A stretch of DNA of 64,000 bases. It comes from Citrus sinensis. Taxonomy: Eukaryota > Streptophyta > Magnoliopsida > Sapindales > Rutaceae. This document shows, one piece after another, positions 38,866-51,064 of the stretch. Numbering within the stretch: the stretch's first letter is position 1; each line of letters starts with the position of its first letter. The notes under the pieces were generated by a model that had not been told where the DNA came from, searched no databases, and worked only from the letters and a program-made list of their open reading frames with translations. Location: positions 27,929,001 to 27,993,000 of the forward strand of contig NC_068564.1 of the NCBI RefSeq assembly GCF_022201045.2. Reading direction: 5' to 3'. The position numbers were made by a program, and so were the translations under genes.

Positions 38866-39822
38866 CTCGATCCGAAATTTAGGAGATTTTAATTCGAATT
38901 AGGGTTGGTGATTAACTAAAAATTCAAACTTTATAAGCGGAAAAAAATCGGTTCGTGATCTAGAACATGAAACTACGAACAACAACGTATTGGGTAAAAG
39001 AGGAAAAACGGGAATCTGGAACAAATAATAGGAATCTTAATGGGAATTTGAAAGCTTCTGATCTTACTCAGCCGCTGAGAGACGAAGATCCTGATATGTG
39101 TGGTCACGAGTTTAGGCGTACGGCTGGCCCATTTCTCAAGTCTTGGGCTTGCTAATTGGGCTTTTAGTTAATGCAGGCACTCGCACTTTCTCTAAAGAAG
39201 CCTGCAAGAGTTAACGCCATTTTAGCCTTATCTATTTTTTTCTTTTTAAGTTAACTAATTACTAATGCATAACCTCTCCTCTCTCTTTCTCTCTCTCCCT
39301 CCCTCCATGTATGTATTGTAAGCATGACTAAAGATTAAAGACCCCATTTGTATTGAAGTGTGTTATGACATTTGACAAAAGACCACTAAAGAAAATGAAG
39401 AATCAAAAATATATTAAATTAAGATGGCTACGTAACTTTTCTCTCGCTATCTTGAAAACGGATGATAAGAATTAAAATGAAAAAATAAGAGTGATTAGAT
39501 GCAATCAGATTTGACAATCAACTACAATATTAATTGTTAATTAGCATTAAAATTTATGAAAATCAATTAAATTCTCAATTATAATACTTTCAGTCTTTTA
39601 TATAAATAATTAAGTCTTTATGCGGATGTCTAACTAATAACCATCTTCCTTTTATTGTTCTTTAAAAGTTTCACCTACCGATCGTTCTCAATATACATAT
39701 ACCCTTCTGCGTCACCACCGACGTCTGAAGCCACATGTAGCTGCTACCGGCTACAAGATTCTTGATCTTAATTAATTCTTTGACAAATTAAGAAGACCTA
39801 AAGCAGCTTAATTTGACAATGT

Positions 39823-39854
<32 letters not shown>

Positions 39855-40329
39855 ATACATTTCAAACTCACGTTGCATTGCCATAATGTCCATTAACTAT
39901 ATATTATGGATTATTTGGATTTATCGTGAATTTGGTAGCCATATATATCGGCTAATAGATGCTTAATTAGTTTGAGGATTATTAATAATATATAATAATA
40001 GAACAACAATAGTACTCAGAAATAAACATGCATGGACGGTGGAAGCTAAAAGGGTAACGTGAGATGGTGCGTAGCCATGCATAAAAGATAACGGGACGAT
40101 AAGAGTAGGGTTCAAAGAAAAGACAATTAATATATAGCATTATCAAAAATATGAAACTATGTAGCTTGTTCTTTTTGAGCCTCTATGACGCAACGGGGGA
40201 CGTGTATTTTATTGTATGGTGTTGTGTTGTGCGATTGTATGTGAAAAATATTATACTAAAGCTTGAAAGTAATAACAGATAAATTTTTTGGTAATTTTTT
40301 TACTTTATGATTAATTTACGCAATTACGA

Positions 40330-40581
40330 GTGCGTTTGAAATTAAGGTTGGGCAGCTGTAGCTTAAAAATTACAGCACTAAAGTGTTTGATAAACATTAG
40401 CTGCTGTAGCTTAGAAGTTATGTAGATATAAATTTTCACTTATATTATGAAAAATCTATTATTTATTTAATAATTTTGTAAAACTTATTATTTAAAATTT
40501 ATATTTACTACATATTACTAACTTTTGTTTCATAGTTACAATTTTTTTTCCACAGCAGCTGTATCTCAATCTCAAACGCAC
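40330..40581. mobile_element. MITE, family with GTGCGTTTGAGATTGAGGT ends (copy 1)
   Basis: Left end GTGCGTTTGAAATTAAGG, then GGGCAGCTGTA; right end is the near inverted match (CAGCTGTATCTCAATCTCAA then ACGCACC). About 252 bases with an AT-rich centre. A second member at about 52981-53235 shares AGTGTTTGATAAACATTAGC in the opposite orientation. No open frame, so non-autonomous. No clear target duplication, so the superfamily is open. Confidence 0.7.
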
Positions 40582-40958
40582 CATACATGGATCGTGGAAG
40601 TCATGAATTAGATTAATTAAACCATTATTAGTATAACTGAGTTTGTTTGTCTATGGTTTAAAATAATTTCAATGAGAAAATTTTCAAAAGGGATACAGAC
40701 TGAAAGTAAGTACATAAATTCTTTTAAAAAATAAATAAATAAGATCAAATACAACAAGATAAAATTCTGATCAGGCTGAATTAAAAAAAAAATTCAGATT
40801 AGATTGAATTTTTCAGATTTCCAACGATTAATGTTATTGCTACCTAACACCATTAATTAATCAAAAGTGACAATTTATTAATCATTAATAGTAAAACTGA
40901 GTCATTTGTCTACTGTTTAAAATAATTTCGATGAGAAAATTTTCAAATGGTAATACAT

Positions 40959-41100
40959 TGTATTAGAGTTATCCCACATCGATTGTGGAAGGAGCTGGTG
41001 GTAATTTTATAAGTGTGAGGGAAAACTTTACTTTTTAAGCTAATTTTTGGGATTGAGAGATACCTAAGACCGCCTAATACTGGTATCAGAGTTTAAGTTT
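40959..41100 (+). mobile_element. TRIM-like LTR plus primer-binding site (remnant)
   Basis: A block beginning TGTATTAGAGTTATCCCACA with TCGATTGTGGAAGGAGC is the style of a plant LTR. About 120 bases later comes TGGTATCAGAG at 41081-41091, the standard primer-binding site complementary to initiator-Met tRNA. Short LTR and adjacent PBS without gag or pol nearby fit a terminal-repeat retrotransposon in miniature. I did not find the second LTR, so this is a truncated remnant. Confidence 0.6.
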
Positions 41101-41731
41101 ATCAACATCTCAGTCCAGCAGTTTAATAGCCCAATGCTTGAGGCCTTATTCATTGAGGTAGTTTTTAGAGTTGTGAGAGGCTGAGTGAGGCTCAAAACAT
41201 TCAAATCAAACTGAATTTTCCAGATTTCAAGCTATTAATGCATTTGCTACCTAGCACCATTAATTAATCAAAAGTGACAATGCATGAAAAAATAAAAAAT
41301 AAAAAATAACCCGTGAAGATGAGATTTAAGTGATTTTGTTTTAATTTTTGATTTTTTTCCCCAAAAAAAAGGGAGTTTCACGATCCATGTATGCAAGATA
41401 TCGATCAAATAATCTGATAGGCACTACTATGGTAGACTTATTAATCAAATCGATTTGCCACCTCCTACAGGGGTCTTTATCTTCATTAATTAATCGCTCC
41501 CAAGTCTCAACAAAATTTTGACTCTTTGATGTTCACCACATCTTTAACAATCACAACGATTCGCAAGAAATACATAAAATGAAGAAAATAAATAAGGTCC
41601 CGGGTCCCATCTCTAGCTATAAAGTTTGACTCTTGGACTTTGTATGTGATGATCATCAAAATCAAACAAAAATCGTGGACCCTCCTTACTCTCTTCTCCG
41701 ATTCCTTTCACTCACAAAGTAGTATAAATAG

Positions 41732-41958
41732 AACCAACTTTGGTTGGTGTGAGTGGTTCGGCACTCTCACTCCTTAAGAGAGATCAGGGGTTCAAGCCCC
41801 GCTCTCGTATGGAGTCACCACTTTGGCCAGTATTTTACCCCTTACGGGCCGACCCGGTGTGAGCGGAGATTAATTTGGGTTGTGATACGGGTTTAAAGGT
41901 GCCTCCCACAGTTGGAGCCCACTCAGGACCACCTCGTGGTTTAGACAAAAAATAATAA
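41732..41958 (+). mobile_element. tRNA-derived SINE (copy 1)
   Basis: 227-bp element with pol III-type boxes: a box-A-like GGTGTGAGTGG near 41746 and a box B GGTTCAAGCC at 41789-41798. It shares its 3' half (GGGTTGTGATACGGGTTTAA, GGTGCCTCCCACAGTTGGAG, ACCTCGTGGT) with the SINE at 54633. It is flanked by a 9-bp target duplication TATAAATAG at 41723-41731 and 41959-41967 and ends in an A-rich/AATAATA tail. The downstream copy of the duplication is the probable TATA box of the next gene. Confidence 0.85.
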
Positions 41959-41967
41959 TATAAATAG
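41959..41967 (+). promoter_or_regulatory. Probable TATA box of the glycine-rich protein gene
   Basis: TATAAATAG, 81 bases before the start codon at 42048, is a good plant TATA box at a suitable distance for a leader of about 50 bases. An identical copy lies before the SINE at 41723-41731, made by the insertion. Confidence 0.6.
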
Positions 41968-42047
41968 GGGATGCTCGCATTGCATTTGCTCAAGGAACTA
42001 GACAGCAATTAAAGAATCATAAATAGCAATTAGCTTGAGCAACAACA

Positions 42048-42511
42048 ATGGCTTTATCCAAGACTTTCCTCCTTCTTGGCCTTGCATTGGCTCTTGTTCT
42101 TCTCATTTCCTCTGAGGTCTCATCAGCTCGCGAGCTTGCTGAAGCAACCCACACCCGTAAGTTTTATTATTTAGTATATGTTCCAATTCAGAATCTTGAT
42201 TTGTTAAAATTCGGAAAAGTTATTAAGTTATATGATTTAATAGTGTAATTTACTTATTACAGTTTATTTTCATGTATATTTTTTCAATCCTTCGTTCATT
42301 AATTTTTGTAGAGAGTGTGGAGGACAGGACAAGATTAACCAAGCACGAAACTGATAATTATGGGTACGGACACGGATATGGCCATGGACATAAATATGGC
42401 CATGGCAAGGGGTACGGACACGGTGGATATGGACATTACGGCAAGCCTGGCCATGGAGGTCATCCCGGACACGGTGCTGATGGAGTTGAAACCGAAGATG
42501 GAGGGAACTAA
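42048..42511 (+). CDS. Secreted Gly/His/Tyr-rich protein (GRP-like)
   Basis: Two exons, 42048-42156 and 42312-42511, joined to 102 aa. Residues 1-27 are a signal peptide (MALSKTFLLLGLALALVLLISSEVSSA) followed by RELAEA, the usual opening of small plant glycine-rich proteins (GRP3/CORA-type). The mature part is built from GYGHG/KYGHG/GGYGH/GHGG repeats and ends in an acidic tail (VETEDGGN). Such proteins are cell-wall or apoplast proteins, often stress induced; the His-rich repeats may bind metal ions, which is an inference. A (CTT)n run lies in the 3' UTR at about 42540-42561. Confidence 0.88.
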
Positions 42512-44114
42512 ATAAACCCTTGCTAACCTAGCTAAGCCTTCTTCTTCTTCTTCTTCTTCTTCCTTGTTGGCTAAGCTAGGTCTTTTATGAATGTGTTGCT
42601 TGCTGAAATAAATAACTAAGCTTTAGTTTATGAATGTTTTCTTGTCAGCAAGAGTGTGTAAGTAAGGCTCGATATTGAGATGTGGCCATGAATGTTCTTT
42701 TATAAGGCACCATGGTTACGTTGATATTGATCGGGTAATTTGTACTACTATAAAATATATAAGTGTTTTACTTCTTGTGCTCTGATGTGCCGTGACAAAT
42801 TTGGGAGTTTTGGCTACGTTAAGAAGAAGTTTAGTTAAATAAGCATACGACGAATGAACTAAAAGTCCACTTTTATTGTCACCAGCAGCGACGGATCTAG
42901 ACATCTCATTCGGAGGGGGCTACATCTAATAACACGTACAAAAATGAATGAGCAAGTAGAATGAATGAGCGAAAAATGTTGTTTAAAAGTAAAATGAAAA
43001 AACAAAAATAAAGAATATGGATTATTAATTTTAGAATTATTAAGGGGCTTATCTCAAACAAACTGCCTCATTCGACTAAAAAATAATTAAATTAATGAAT
43101 TAACGGCAGTTTAGTCAATTAAGGAGTTCAAATAAAATTTTACTACACATCTTAAATTTTTTATTTAAAAAAATATCAAGTTAACCTAAAAAAAAGGTGC
43201 ACGGTATGCTTTTCTTCTTGAGTAGATCAGATGGTTAGTCTGACAATGGTTTTGCTTAAAAAGAAAAAATTTAGAATTATTAAGGGGCTTATCTGAAACA
43301 AATTCTCTCATTCAACTAAAAAATAATTAAATAAATCAATGGCAGCTTAGTCAATAAAGAAATTCAAATAAAATGAAACACGAGTGTATCCGGATACACT
43401 CGAACACGAGTGTATCCGGATACAACCTGTTAAGAGCTTAAAATGAAACAAATGAAGTCCCAACAGACTTATAGGCTTGAAAAATCAGCCGACAAGTAAT
43501 GAATAGGAGCGAAATGTCAGGACATTTGAAAATGAAGCTCATGTATATACAAATTCTCTGTTACAGCTCCAATAAAGAATTAGACCCACTGCAGTAGTGT
43601 GAAAATTATACGCATGGATGAGGTTAAAGTGAAGTATATATTATAGTGCTAAAAGAGAGCATTAGGTTATATTTGCATGCTAGTTTATCTCATTGATTCA
43701 ACAGATGAGATCTCTTGAGATAGTCCCAACACTCCAATTACTGTTACCATGAACAAATAAAGGGTAAAGTTTCACACAATCACTTCAAGATTCAAAAGAG
43801 AATGAACTTGATAAAATGTATCTTTTGACATTTACTGTTAGTATGAGTATGTTATAATGTTAAAATCAGCTATGGCGAACAATTTTTCTAGTTCAGAAAG
43901 AAAATAACTACAACAAAGGAACTTAATTAGATTAGATGAACATACAACAAGAATTTTCTGCTGGAACAGAGAGAAAAAAAGGGGAAAATTTTTTTTGAAT
44001 CACTGTAAATGAAAAGGCAAAAAAGAAGAGCCGGTCCTTTTCTTTTCCCCCACAAACTTTTGGCCGGAGGGAGGGGGGTGTGGTATCTGCAAAAGCTTTG
44101 CAGATATTCAACGA
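42512..44114. other. Intergenic with degenerate repeats
   Basis: GRP 3' UTR (CTT repeat, possible AATAAA-type signal near 42609), then repeat-like DNA. A block starting TTTAGAATTATTAAGGGGCT occurs at about 43031 and 43269 (about 110 bases, direct). Next to it is a perfect palindrome at 43381-43402. The last 100 bases are TOP1 3' UTR. No gene. Confidence 0.5.
43381..43424. repeat. Perfect 22-bp palindrome with a second partial copy
   Basis: CGAGTGTATCC followed at once by its reverse complement GGATACACTCG forms a perfect palindrome at 43381-43402. A direct copy of its first 18 bases follows at 43407-43424. The block sits just after the direct repeat at 43031/43269. Confidence 0.9.
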
Positions 44115-47100
44115 TCAGAATCTGAATTCAGGATCTACATCCATTGCCCAAGCAAACTTTGCGAGAAGAGACTTGTTGAATATCTGCAAAAACTCAAACA
44201 ATTACATTGCTGCATAAAATCAAAGGCAATACGTGCTTGCGCAATTATATGGTTATAGGAGATTCATTTCCAACAAGAAGAAATGCATGGTAATTAGCAA
44301 AACTATTTTATCCAGAAATTAATTGTAGAAGCCGTTTACCTTCTCAATGGGAACTTCGTGTCGCTTGCACCAAGCAACTGTGATCCTAGGGTCAAGGTAA
44401 TTGATCTTGGACGTGCCTAATGCCACGGTTTTCAGATCCTCTTTGGTCTTCATGTCTCGTTCCATTTTCTCAATCTTTGCATTGGTTTGAGCCATCTTCC
44501 TCTCCAATCTGTGGATCAAATAATAGGTCATAACATAACAGCATTGGACATACACAAATAACTCAAAACAAGTGGTCACAAATTGTATTACGCTTCGGGT
44601 GCCAAGTTCCTCTTTCTCTTTCCATCAGAATCCTTCATCAATGGGGGCTTCCCTTTTTTAGCTCTGTCTAAATCAACTCTCAAGTCTTTCAGAACACCCT
44701 ACAACAAAATCACAAAAAATCAGCTCCAAAAATACAAGCCCTACTTTTTATTTATTTATTACTTTTTTTTTTTTTTTAGGGTAAGAGAGGTGGACAAAGC
44801 CGAAATCAATTTTTTATCCCCCTACTTCCCCTAGAATTTGAGCTCTCGTGGCAACCACTCAACCAGCTCAGGGCACGAGCCCTACTTCAACTGACTCAAA
44901 TGATTTTGTTAAGGTAAAACACCATATACCTCAACCAAGAGAGCTCAATTATTTTCTGATTAATATTATCCAGTACCGCTCATTTACCTTAAGGTCTTCT
45001 ATCTTCTCAGTCAATCTTGACATCTGTGCAGAATGAGTTTTTGAAACAGTTCGCTGATGATTACAAATAATAGCAACCTGCAGAAAGAAAAGTCAGTTCA
45101 TAACAAATGCCATTAAATGGACATCACCATTATCTAAAGTAATTTTTTTTTTATTTTTTAAAAGCAACCATCTTTACCTCTTTGTTTGCACGCTGATAAA
45201 CATCTATTTTTACTGCAACATCACCATCTCCAGTTCCCTTATTCAACTGTTACAGGTGAAACCAAATCCAACAGGCATAAATCACAAAAGCAGATTAAAG
45301 AAAAAAATTTCATGACAACCAAGTTATATAAGAAATCCTAGAAAAATACCTAAAATAAAAAATTATGAAAGAAATCTCATTAAACACTGTTGACGTCCAA
45401 ACGATAAAACTAGAGCCATTACTCAATGATTTATTGACTTTCACCTGAAGTATTCATCATTGCTCTTTCAACAAAGGCAATAAATTTTTCACTCTCTAAA
45501 GGCATTATGCTAAATAAAAGGACTAATAAAAATGAACCTAAGCTATTACTTATCCAGATAAACTGCTTGTATAAAATTAGCTTAAAAAACTAGGAAAATC
45601 TATGACAGATTTCCAATACGCTCTACCCCCTTATATTTCCTTCGCTCATATTAGGTTAAAATCATTTTTCAAATCTTTGATAAGAGACTAAAATTTATAG
45701 CTAGCCAACAAACCAAACAATATCCCACACTCCACTGGAAACTTACCATCCCATCCAATGTGATAGAGGCATTATATGTACGGAAGACTTTGGCTGTAAG
45801 TCCAGGCATGAGTTCCTTCAGGTGAGCATTCAGTTTAGCTGTATCCAGTTTGTCGAAAAGATCATCATTTTGCTTCTTTCCTGGAAAGAAAAAAAATATA
45901 ATAATAATAAGAAGAAAACAAACTAATTGGCCCCAATTAGAAATTAAAAACATATGTAATTTAATAACAGGCCATCACTAACCAGTTTGAAATTGTCCAA
46001 TTGCCTTGTAGACAGGAAGCTCAACTTCAACTGTGTTTACATATTGGATCGAATCTTTACCAAGGAAGTCAAACTGACAAACAGGAGCATATGTGTTACT
46101 GCTTACAGATTGGTGTGAAGAGGGGAAATACAATTAACAAAATAGTGTGGTATTGAACTACTACAAACTAGTTTTCATGCATTGCCCTTCAGAACAAAAG
46201 CCATACCTTCAATTTATTTGGTGGGATACACTCAACATTCCCTACTTTTAAAGTACAGCAACCAACGGTATCGGCTTCATCATCATCCTGCAGAAAGTCA
46301 ACCACAAAATGAAGAAAAACAAGGAGCAACATTCCTACAGCAAGAAAATATAAGAAGGATGTATGGTTCACAGCTATTAGAAATTATCCTACTCACAATG
46401 TCAAAAAGCAAAACTAGTCAGCAGCACATGTCCCAACAACACATTTAATCCCATAACAGCAATGATTGAAAAAAGATTTCATAATTGAATAAATTATTGT
46501 AGGGAACTCTATGTTGTTGACATGGAGCAAGGAAAAAAAAAAACCTCTATTTGGAAAAGCTGCTAGCCATGTATTACATTTAAGCAGCATGAATCGGCCA
46601 AACAGAAGTCAATATGAGATACTAAAAGAACTAGCTGCTGAGAACTTTTTTACAACCAGAATAAAACATCAACTTCACCACACAGATAACTCTTGACAAA
46701 TATACTATTCAAATATTAAAGAAATATGTATTCACTCATTACAACAGACACATGTAAATACCTTCTCATTACCCGCCCTAAGAGCTAGTTTGTCAATCAG
46801 ATAGGTTGCAACAGCTATTTGTCTCCTTGTTCCATCTCTACTGACAAAATCTTTTGTGTAAGCTGCTCTGATGCTATGTATGTAATCCTGCAATTAGCAT
46901 AGAACTAGCTATTTAAAACAGGTCAAAGATGCAACAATAAATATAAAACACACATGTATGTGCTGAATAGCAAGTTGCTTAATCGAGAACGCCAGAAAAC
47001 GCCAGTCTATCAAAAGCATATGGGTAATACCTTTAGCTTTCTTGCTTTCTCATATTTCTCTTTGTCACTTTGCCCCTTCAAGGAACTACTAGCCGCCAAG

Positions 47101-47843
47101 AACACATACTTGAACTCTTTTGGATTAATTGGATCATTCCAGAAAGCTAGCCATGTAACCGTGTTATCATGTTTTACTTCTTTCCAGCTGCCAAGGTAAA
47201 ATATCTCAAGAGTTATGAAAATCTGAACAAAAGAGTAGCTAAATATTTGAATTTGAACAAAAGAGTAGCTAAATATTTGAATTTCTGAAATATCAAATAT
47301 CTCTCCTTTTCCCTTCCCCCGAGAAAAATATCAACAGAAACAAAACCTTTCACCAGGGATAGGACATTCGGGAATTGGAACATCCTTTCCAATATTTATG
47401 GTAATGTCACTTGGTTGGATGCGTTTTTTAAGCTTCCCCATCTGGTACATAAAATAACCAACCAAAAAAAAAGTCATTTACTCTTGAAATGCATTAAGAA
47501 GTAGCACAAGTGTCAGAAATAGCCATGACATAAGAATGACTTATGTTTAAGAAAAGATGTGACAATAACCTTTGGATGCTCTCCTCTGCCTCGAAATAGC
47601 CCAGGTGGTTCAACTCTGAAGTTTCCAACCTGGCATTGACATCATCAACATCGGCATTCACATTCCAGAAATAATAAAATACGGATAATAAAACCAAATT
47701 CATGCATTCAAACAATAACACATTAATCAAGAACCTGTTACCTATATGAAGCTGCGATCAGAACATATTGGTGAAAACATTGGACCTTAGGTCGTGCTTA
47801 GCAGCATGCACACATGCATGCTTAATTACATACTTAAAACATA

Positions 47844-47875
<32 letters not shown>

Positions 47876-50800
47876 ACATAAAAGAGGTTAAGAGCAAAAA
47901 CAAAAGGGTAGAAGCAATGAAAAAGAAAAGAGAGAAAAAAAACACTTGTCAATATACATCATCACTTCCCATCAAAACTGATCTATAAAATCAGGACAAG
48001 AACAAGATAAATTGCAAAATGTAGATGCAAGAAACAATAAAAGAATCATATAGTGGAGAGGAGTAGAGGACAGAACTGAGAAACCCTTTCATCATCCTCC
48101 AGTGTAAATAACTTAGAAGTTTAAGAAGCAAATACCTACAAGGCTGAAATCTCCTTAAAACAAAAGCTATCATGAAAAGTATTAGTGAACATGATAAGAA
48201 TTGGAAGGAGAAACACATTGTGATGGTAATGACTCTGCATGGCAGTCCACGATGCATAATAGGACTACATGTCAGCTAAGAAAGTGTTTCCAATCATCAA
48301 CCCAAAAAAAAAAGGAAAAAAAGGTCAGCCAGATTTCATTCGACCTCAGGAGAGAAAAAAAAAAAAAACAGAAAAGAATTCTTGAAGCTATTTTCTATAC
48401 AGGATCTCCCATTCAATAATTCTTAGGGTTAAGTTAACTACAAAAAATAGGCATTACAATACAAATCAACAAAAGCATTAAACAGTCGATTCCAGAGACA
48501 CTGAGCCCATTGAAAAAGAAGCATATAACAAATAAGCTAAAAAGAGACCTTCTCTTTAACACCATCAACAATAGCCCACATGTACTTCTCCTCTTGTTTC
48601 AATTTCTCTTCTTTCAAGGCCTTCTTCTCCTACATGAACAAAAACTACTATATCAGTAATTACCAAACAGGATGATTTTATCCAGTCTAAAAGAACAACA
48701 ACCAAGTACAGATGTTGGTTTTAATGCAGACATGCCAACAGCAAATATTATGCGAAAACAGAAAAGCTACTGATTACATGCATTTATAATTACTATGTCT
48801 ACAATTGTTCTTCATACCTGCAAAAAGCAATCAGGAAAGAAAACTTGGATTTCAATCAAGGGACAATACTTATAAAGAGGTGAGAGTGAATAAGTGCAAA
48901 ACAGGAGACAGAATAAGAGCAGTACCGTAGCATTCGTGCGCCTGGGAAGTGAAAATTATGCATGAACTTCCCAACAGAAATGAGTTTATGTGTTTATATT
49001 AATGGCATTTTTGAATCCCTAATAAAAGAAGGATGTGAATTTTTGGGACACACAAACACAATGCTGTTTTTACAGAGCGTAGAAGTTTAAAAACGCAAAG
49101 ATGGCACATTTTCAATAAAGTCTTTCCGGTGAATCAATAAAATTCCATTGTAAATGCTTCATATCAGACATATGGCATAAGTGATTTCCTCATACACCAA
49201 TAAACATAGCAAACAACTACACCCTCCTAAAACTTTGTATAAACAATAACAAATAGACAACATGATCCTCCTTAAGAAAAAAAAAATGGAGATATTCGAT
49301 GAGCCGCATCGGTAATTGCAATCATAACGATTGAAGTTGCACCTTGTGAGTAAAATAGTCAAGCACAGAATGAAATTTAGTGAATGCATATCCAATTGAA
49401 AGCTAAGGAAAAAAGAAATCTCATGGTGGCATACAATTCAATATTTTATCATTTTGCATGTCAAACCTGTACATTGTTCTGAGTACAACCAACTTACTTC
49501 TGAACTCATCTGTTTCTTTTTCTCTTTCTGCTCTTGATGCCAATCATAGATTGGCTTAAAGTCACAACCCTCCAGATTCTGAATTACATGGTTCTTGCCC
49601 AGCAATTTGCGCCAATCATTCCAAAAGTTTTCTCTGAATTTAGGTTTCTGCATGTAATCCGTATCTAGCATCACTGCAAACATTGTTGCAACCTGCAGAT
49701 TGAAGTGATCTTACATTAAAAAATTTCAACGAAACAAAAGTTTCGGGCAAAAAAAGATAACTTTCAGAACTTCTAGCAAATGCAATTTAGCATCTCCTCA
49801 CAAAACATAATGGGTTGGGATGCAGAAGCTAACATAAATCAAACATTCAAATGACAGTACTTTAAATAGAGAAAAAAACCTCCTCTTGTTCAGGAGTCAA
49901 ATTAACTTCTTTCCCCTTGTAGAGCATCTTAACCCCATGAGGCAAGTATGGAGGTGGGAAAATAACACCGTTGTGAACCAAGGTAGTCCATTTTTTCTGA
50001 CCATCACCTGAACCAGGTAACATTTTTGTTGACTTTGAATACTGTGAATTTTTTATTACTTTCTTGGTCTTCTTGTTTATTTTGTTAGAGGAAGAAGAAA
50101 CAGATTTTGTTGCTTTAGCTGTATTTGTCACGGATTTCTTAACTGACGGTGCTGAATTCTTCATTCTCTGAGAAATTGGAATATGGTCATCATCATCAGC
50201 CTTCTTTTCCACTTTCACTGTTACTTGCTTAACTTTTACTTCTTTAGATGTATCAGAAACCTTTGGCTTCTTAGCTGAGGAAGCACCTGATGAACTCGCC
50301 TTTTGTAGAGGTCTCTTAACAGGCACTGAGGAAGACTTTTGTTGCGTCTCCCTCGAAGTGGAACCATTTTGCTGAACTTTTGAAGCCAAAGGTTTCTTTT
50401 CATCAGAATCAATAGGCTTAGCACCTGATGTCCCTGCATTGGACTTGGGGAACCTTGAAGATAGTGGAACTTCATCATCTGAATCTTCAGGATCTGTTTT
50501 AACATTAACCTCAGATATTGCCGCATCTGCTTTGGAAGCACCAATCCCTTGGTTGACATTTTTGCTGTTACCCTTAAGCCTAGCACTCAATGGTTTGTCA
50601 TCCTCAGAATCATTGTCATCACTTTTCAAGCCATTGCCATCCTTAATTTCTTCCTTCTTCACAACAGCCAGCGCATTGTGCTGCGGCGATTGTTTTAACC
50701 TATCATCTAAAGGACTTGATTCTTTTGAATTAGCCACTGGTGACTTCACAGGTGACCTCACAGGTGACTTTACAGGTGACCTCATAGGTGACTTCGACGG

Positions 50801-51064
50801 TGATGCCTTGGCAGATGAGGTAGTCGCTTTCTGGCTTGGTGGAGGAGATTTCACTGGCAACACCTTGGAAGATGAAACTGTTGTCTTATCCTTTGGGGCA
50901 TTAGAGTTTTGACCATTGGCTGTGGATGACGATGGCCTTTTGACTTCTGGGTTTGCTAGGTTTTGCCTAGAAGCAGCAGTATTCCGCTTAAAAACTGCTG
51001 GACCATCTTCGTCATCATCAAAATCGTAGACCCTGCTTGGTTTAGAAGAAGCTTCAACAGCCAT
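44115..51064 (-). CDS. TOP1: DNA topoisomerase I (type IB)
   Basis: Fifteen exons: 51064-49880, 49692-49498, 48629-48549, 47629-47570, 47441-47347, 47187-47031, 46887-46762, 46287-46207, 46073-45983, 45880-45747, 45246-45178, 45077-44988, 44698-44592, 44508-44340, 44183-44115; joined 902 aa. Residues 1-360 are a charged, Ser/Lys-rich nuclear domain with SPxK/R repeats and DSDDE acidic blocks. The core starts at [28 protein letters not shown]; core motifs include [36 protein letters not shown] style catalytic Arg/Lys sequence. A Lys/Glu linker follows, and the C-terminal catalytic Tyr is Tyr861 in SKINYLDPR. It relaxes supercoils by nicking one strand through a 3'-phosphotyrosine. A 5'-UTR intron probably extends the gene to about 52000. 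Introns are short; one has a GT microsatellite (47840-47866). Confidence 0.95.

Larger units (their letters stand above)
38866..41731. other. Intergenic, repeat-rich
   Basis: No gene. Contents in order: VHA-e promoter; a (GT)n microsatellite at about 39821-39853; a MITE (40330-40581); a direct duplication (CTGAGT..TTTAAAATAATTTC..ATGAGAAAATTTTCAAA at about 40637 and 40897; TTGCTACCTA.CACCATTAATTAATC at about 40837 and 41240); and a TRIM-like LTR inside that duplication. The small open frame 38967-39155 has no protein-like features. Confidence 0.5.

Noticed and set aside
38967-39155. 62-codon open frame (+) upstream of VHA-e
   Set aside because: Lies in the VHA-e promoter region, no family resemblance, no conserved structure.
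50439-50912. 157-codon open frame (+)
   Set aside because: Antisense shadow of the Ser/Lys-rich first exon of TOP1; the repeats DFTGDLTGD mirror the SPVK repeats.
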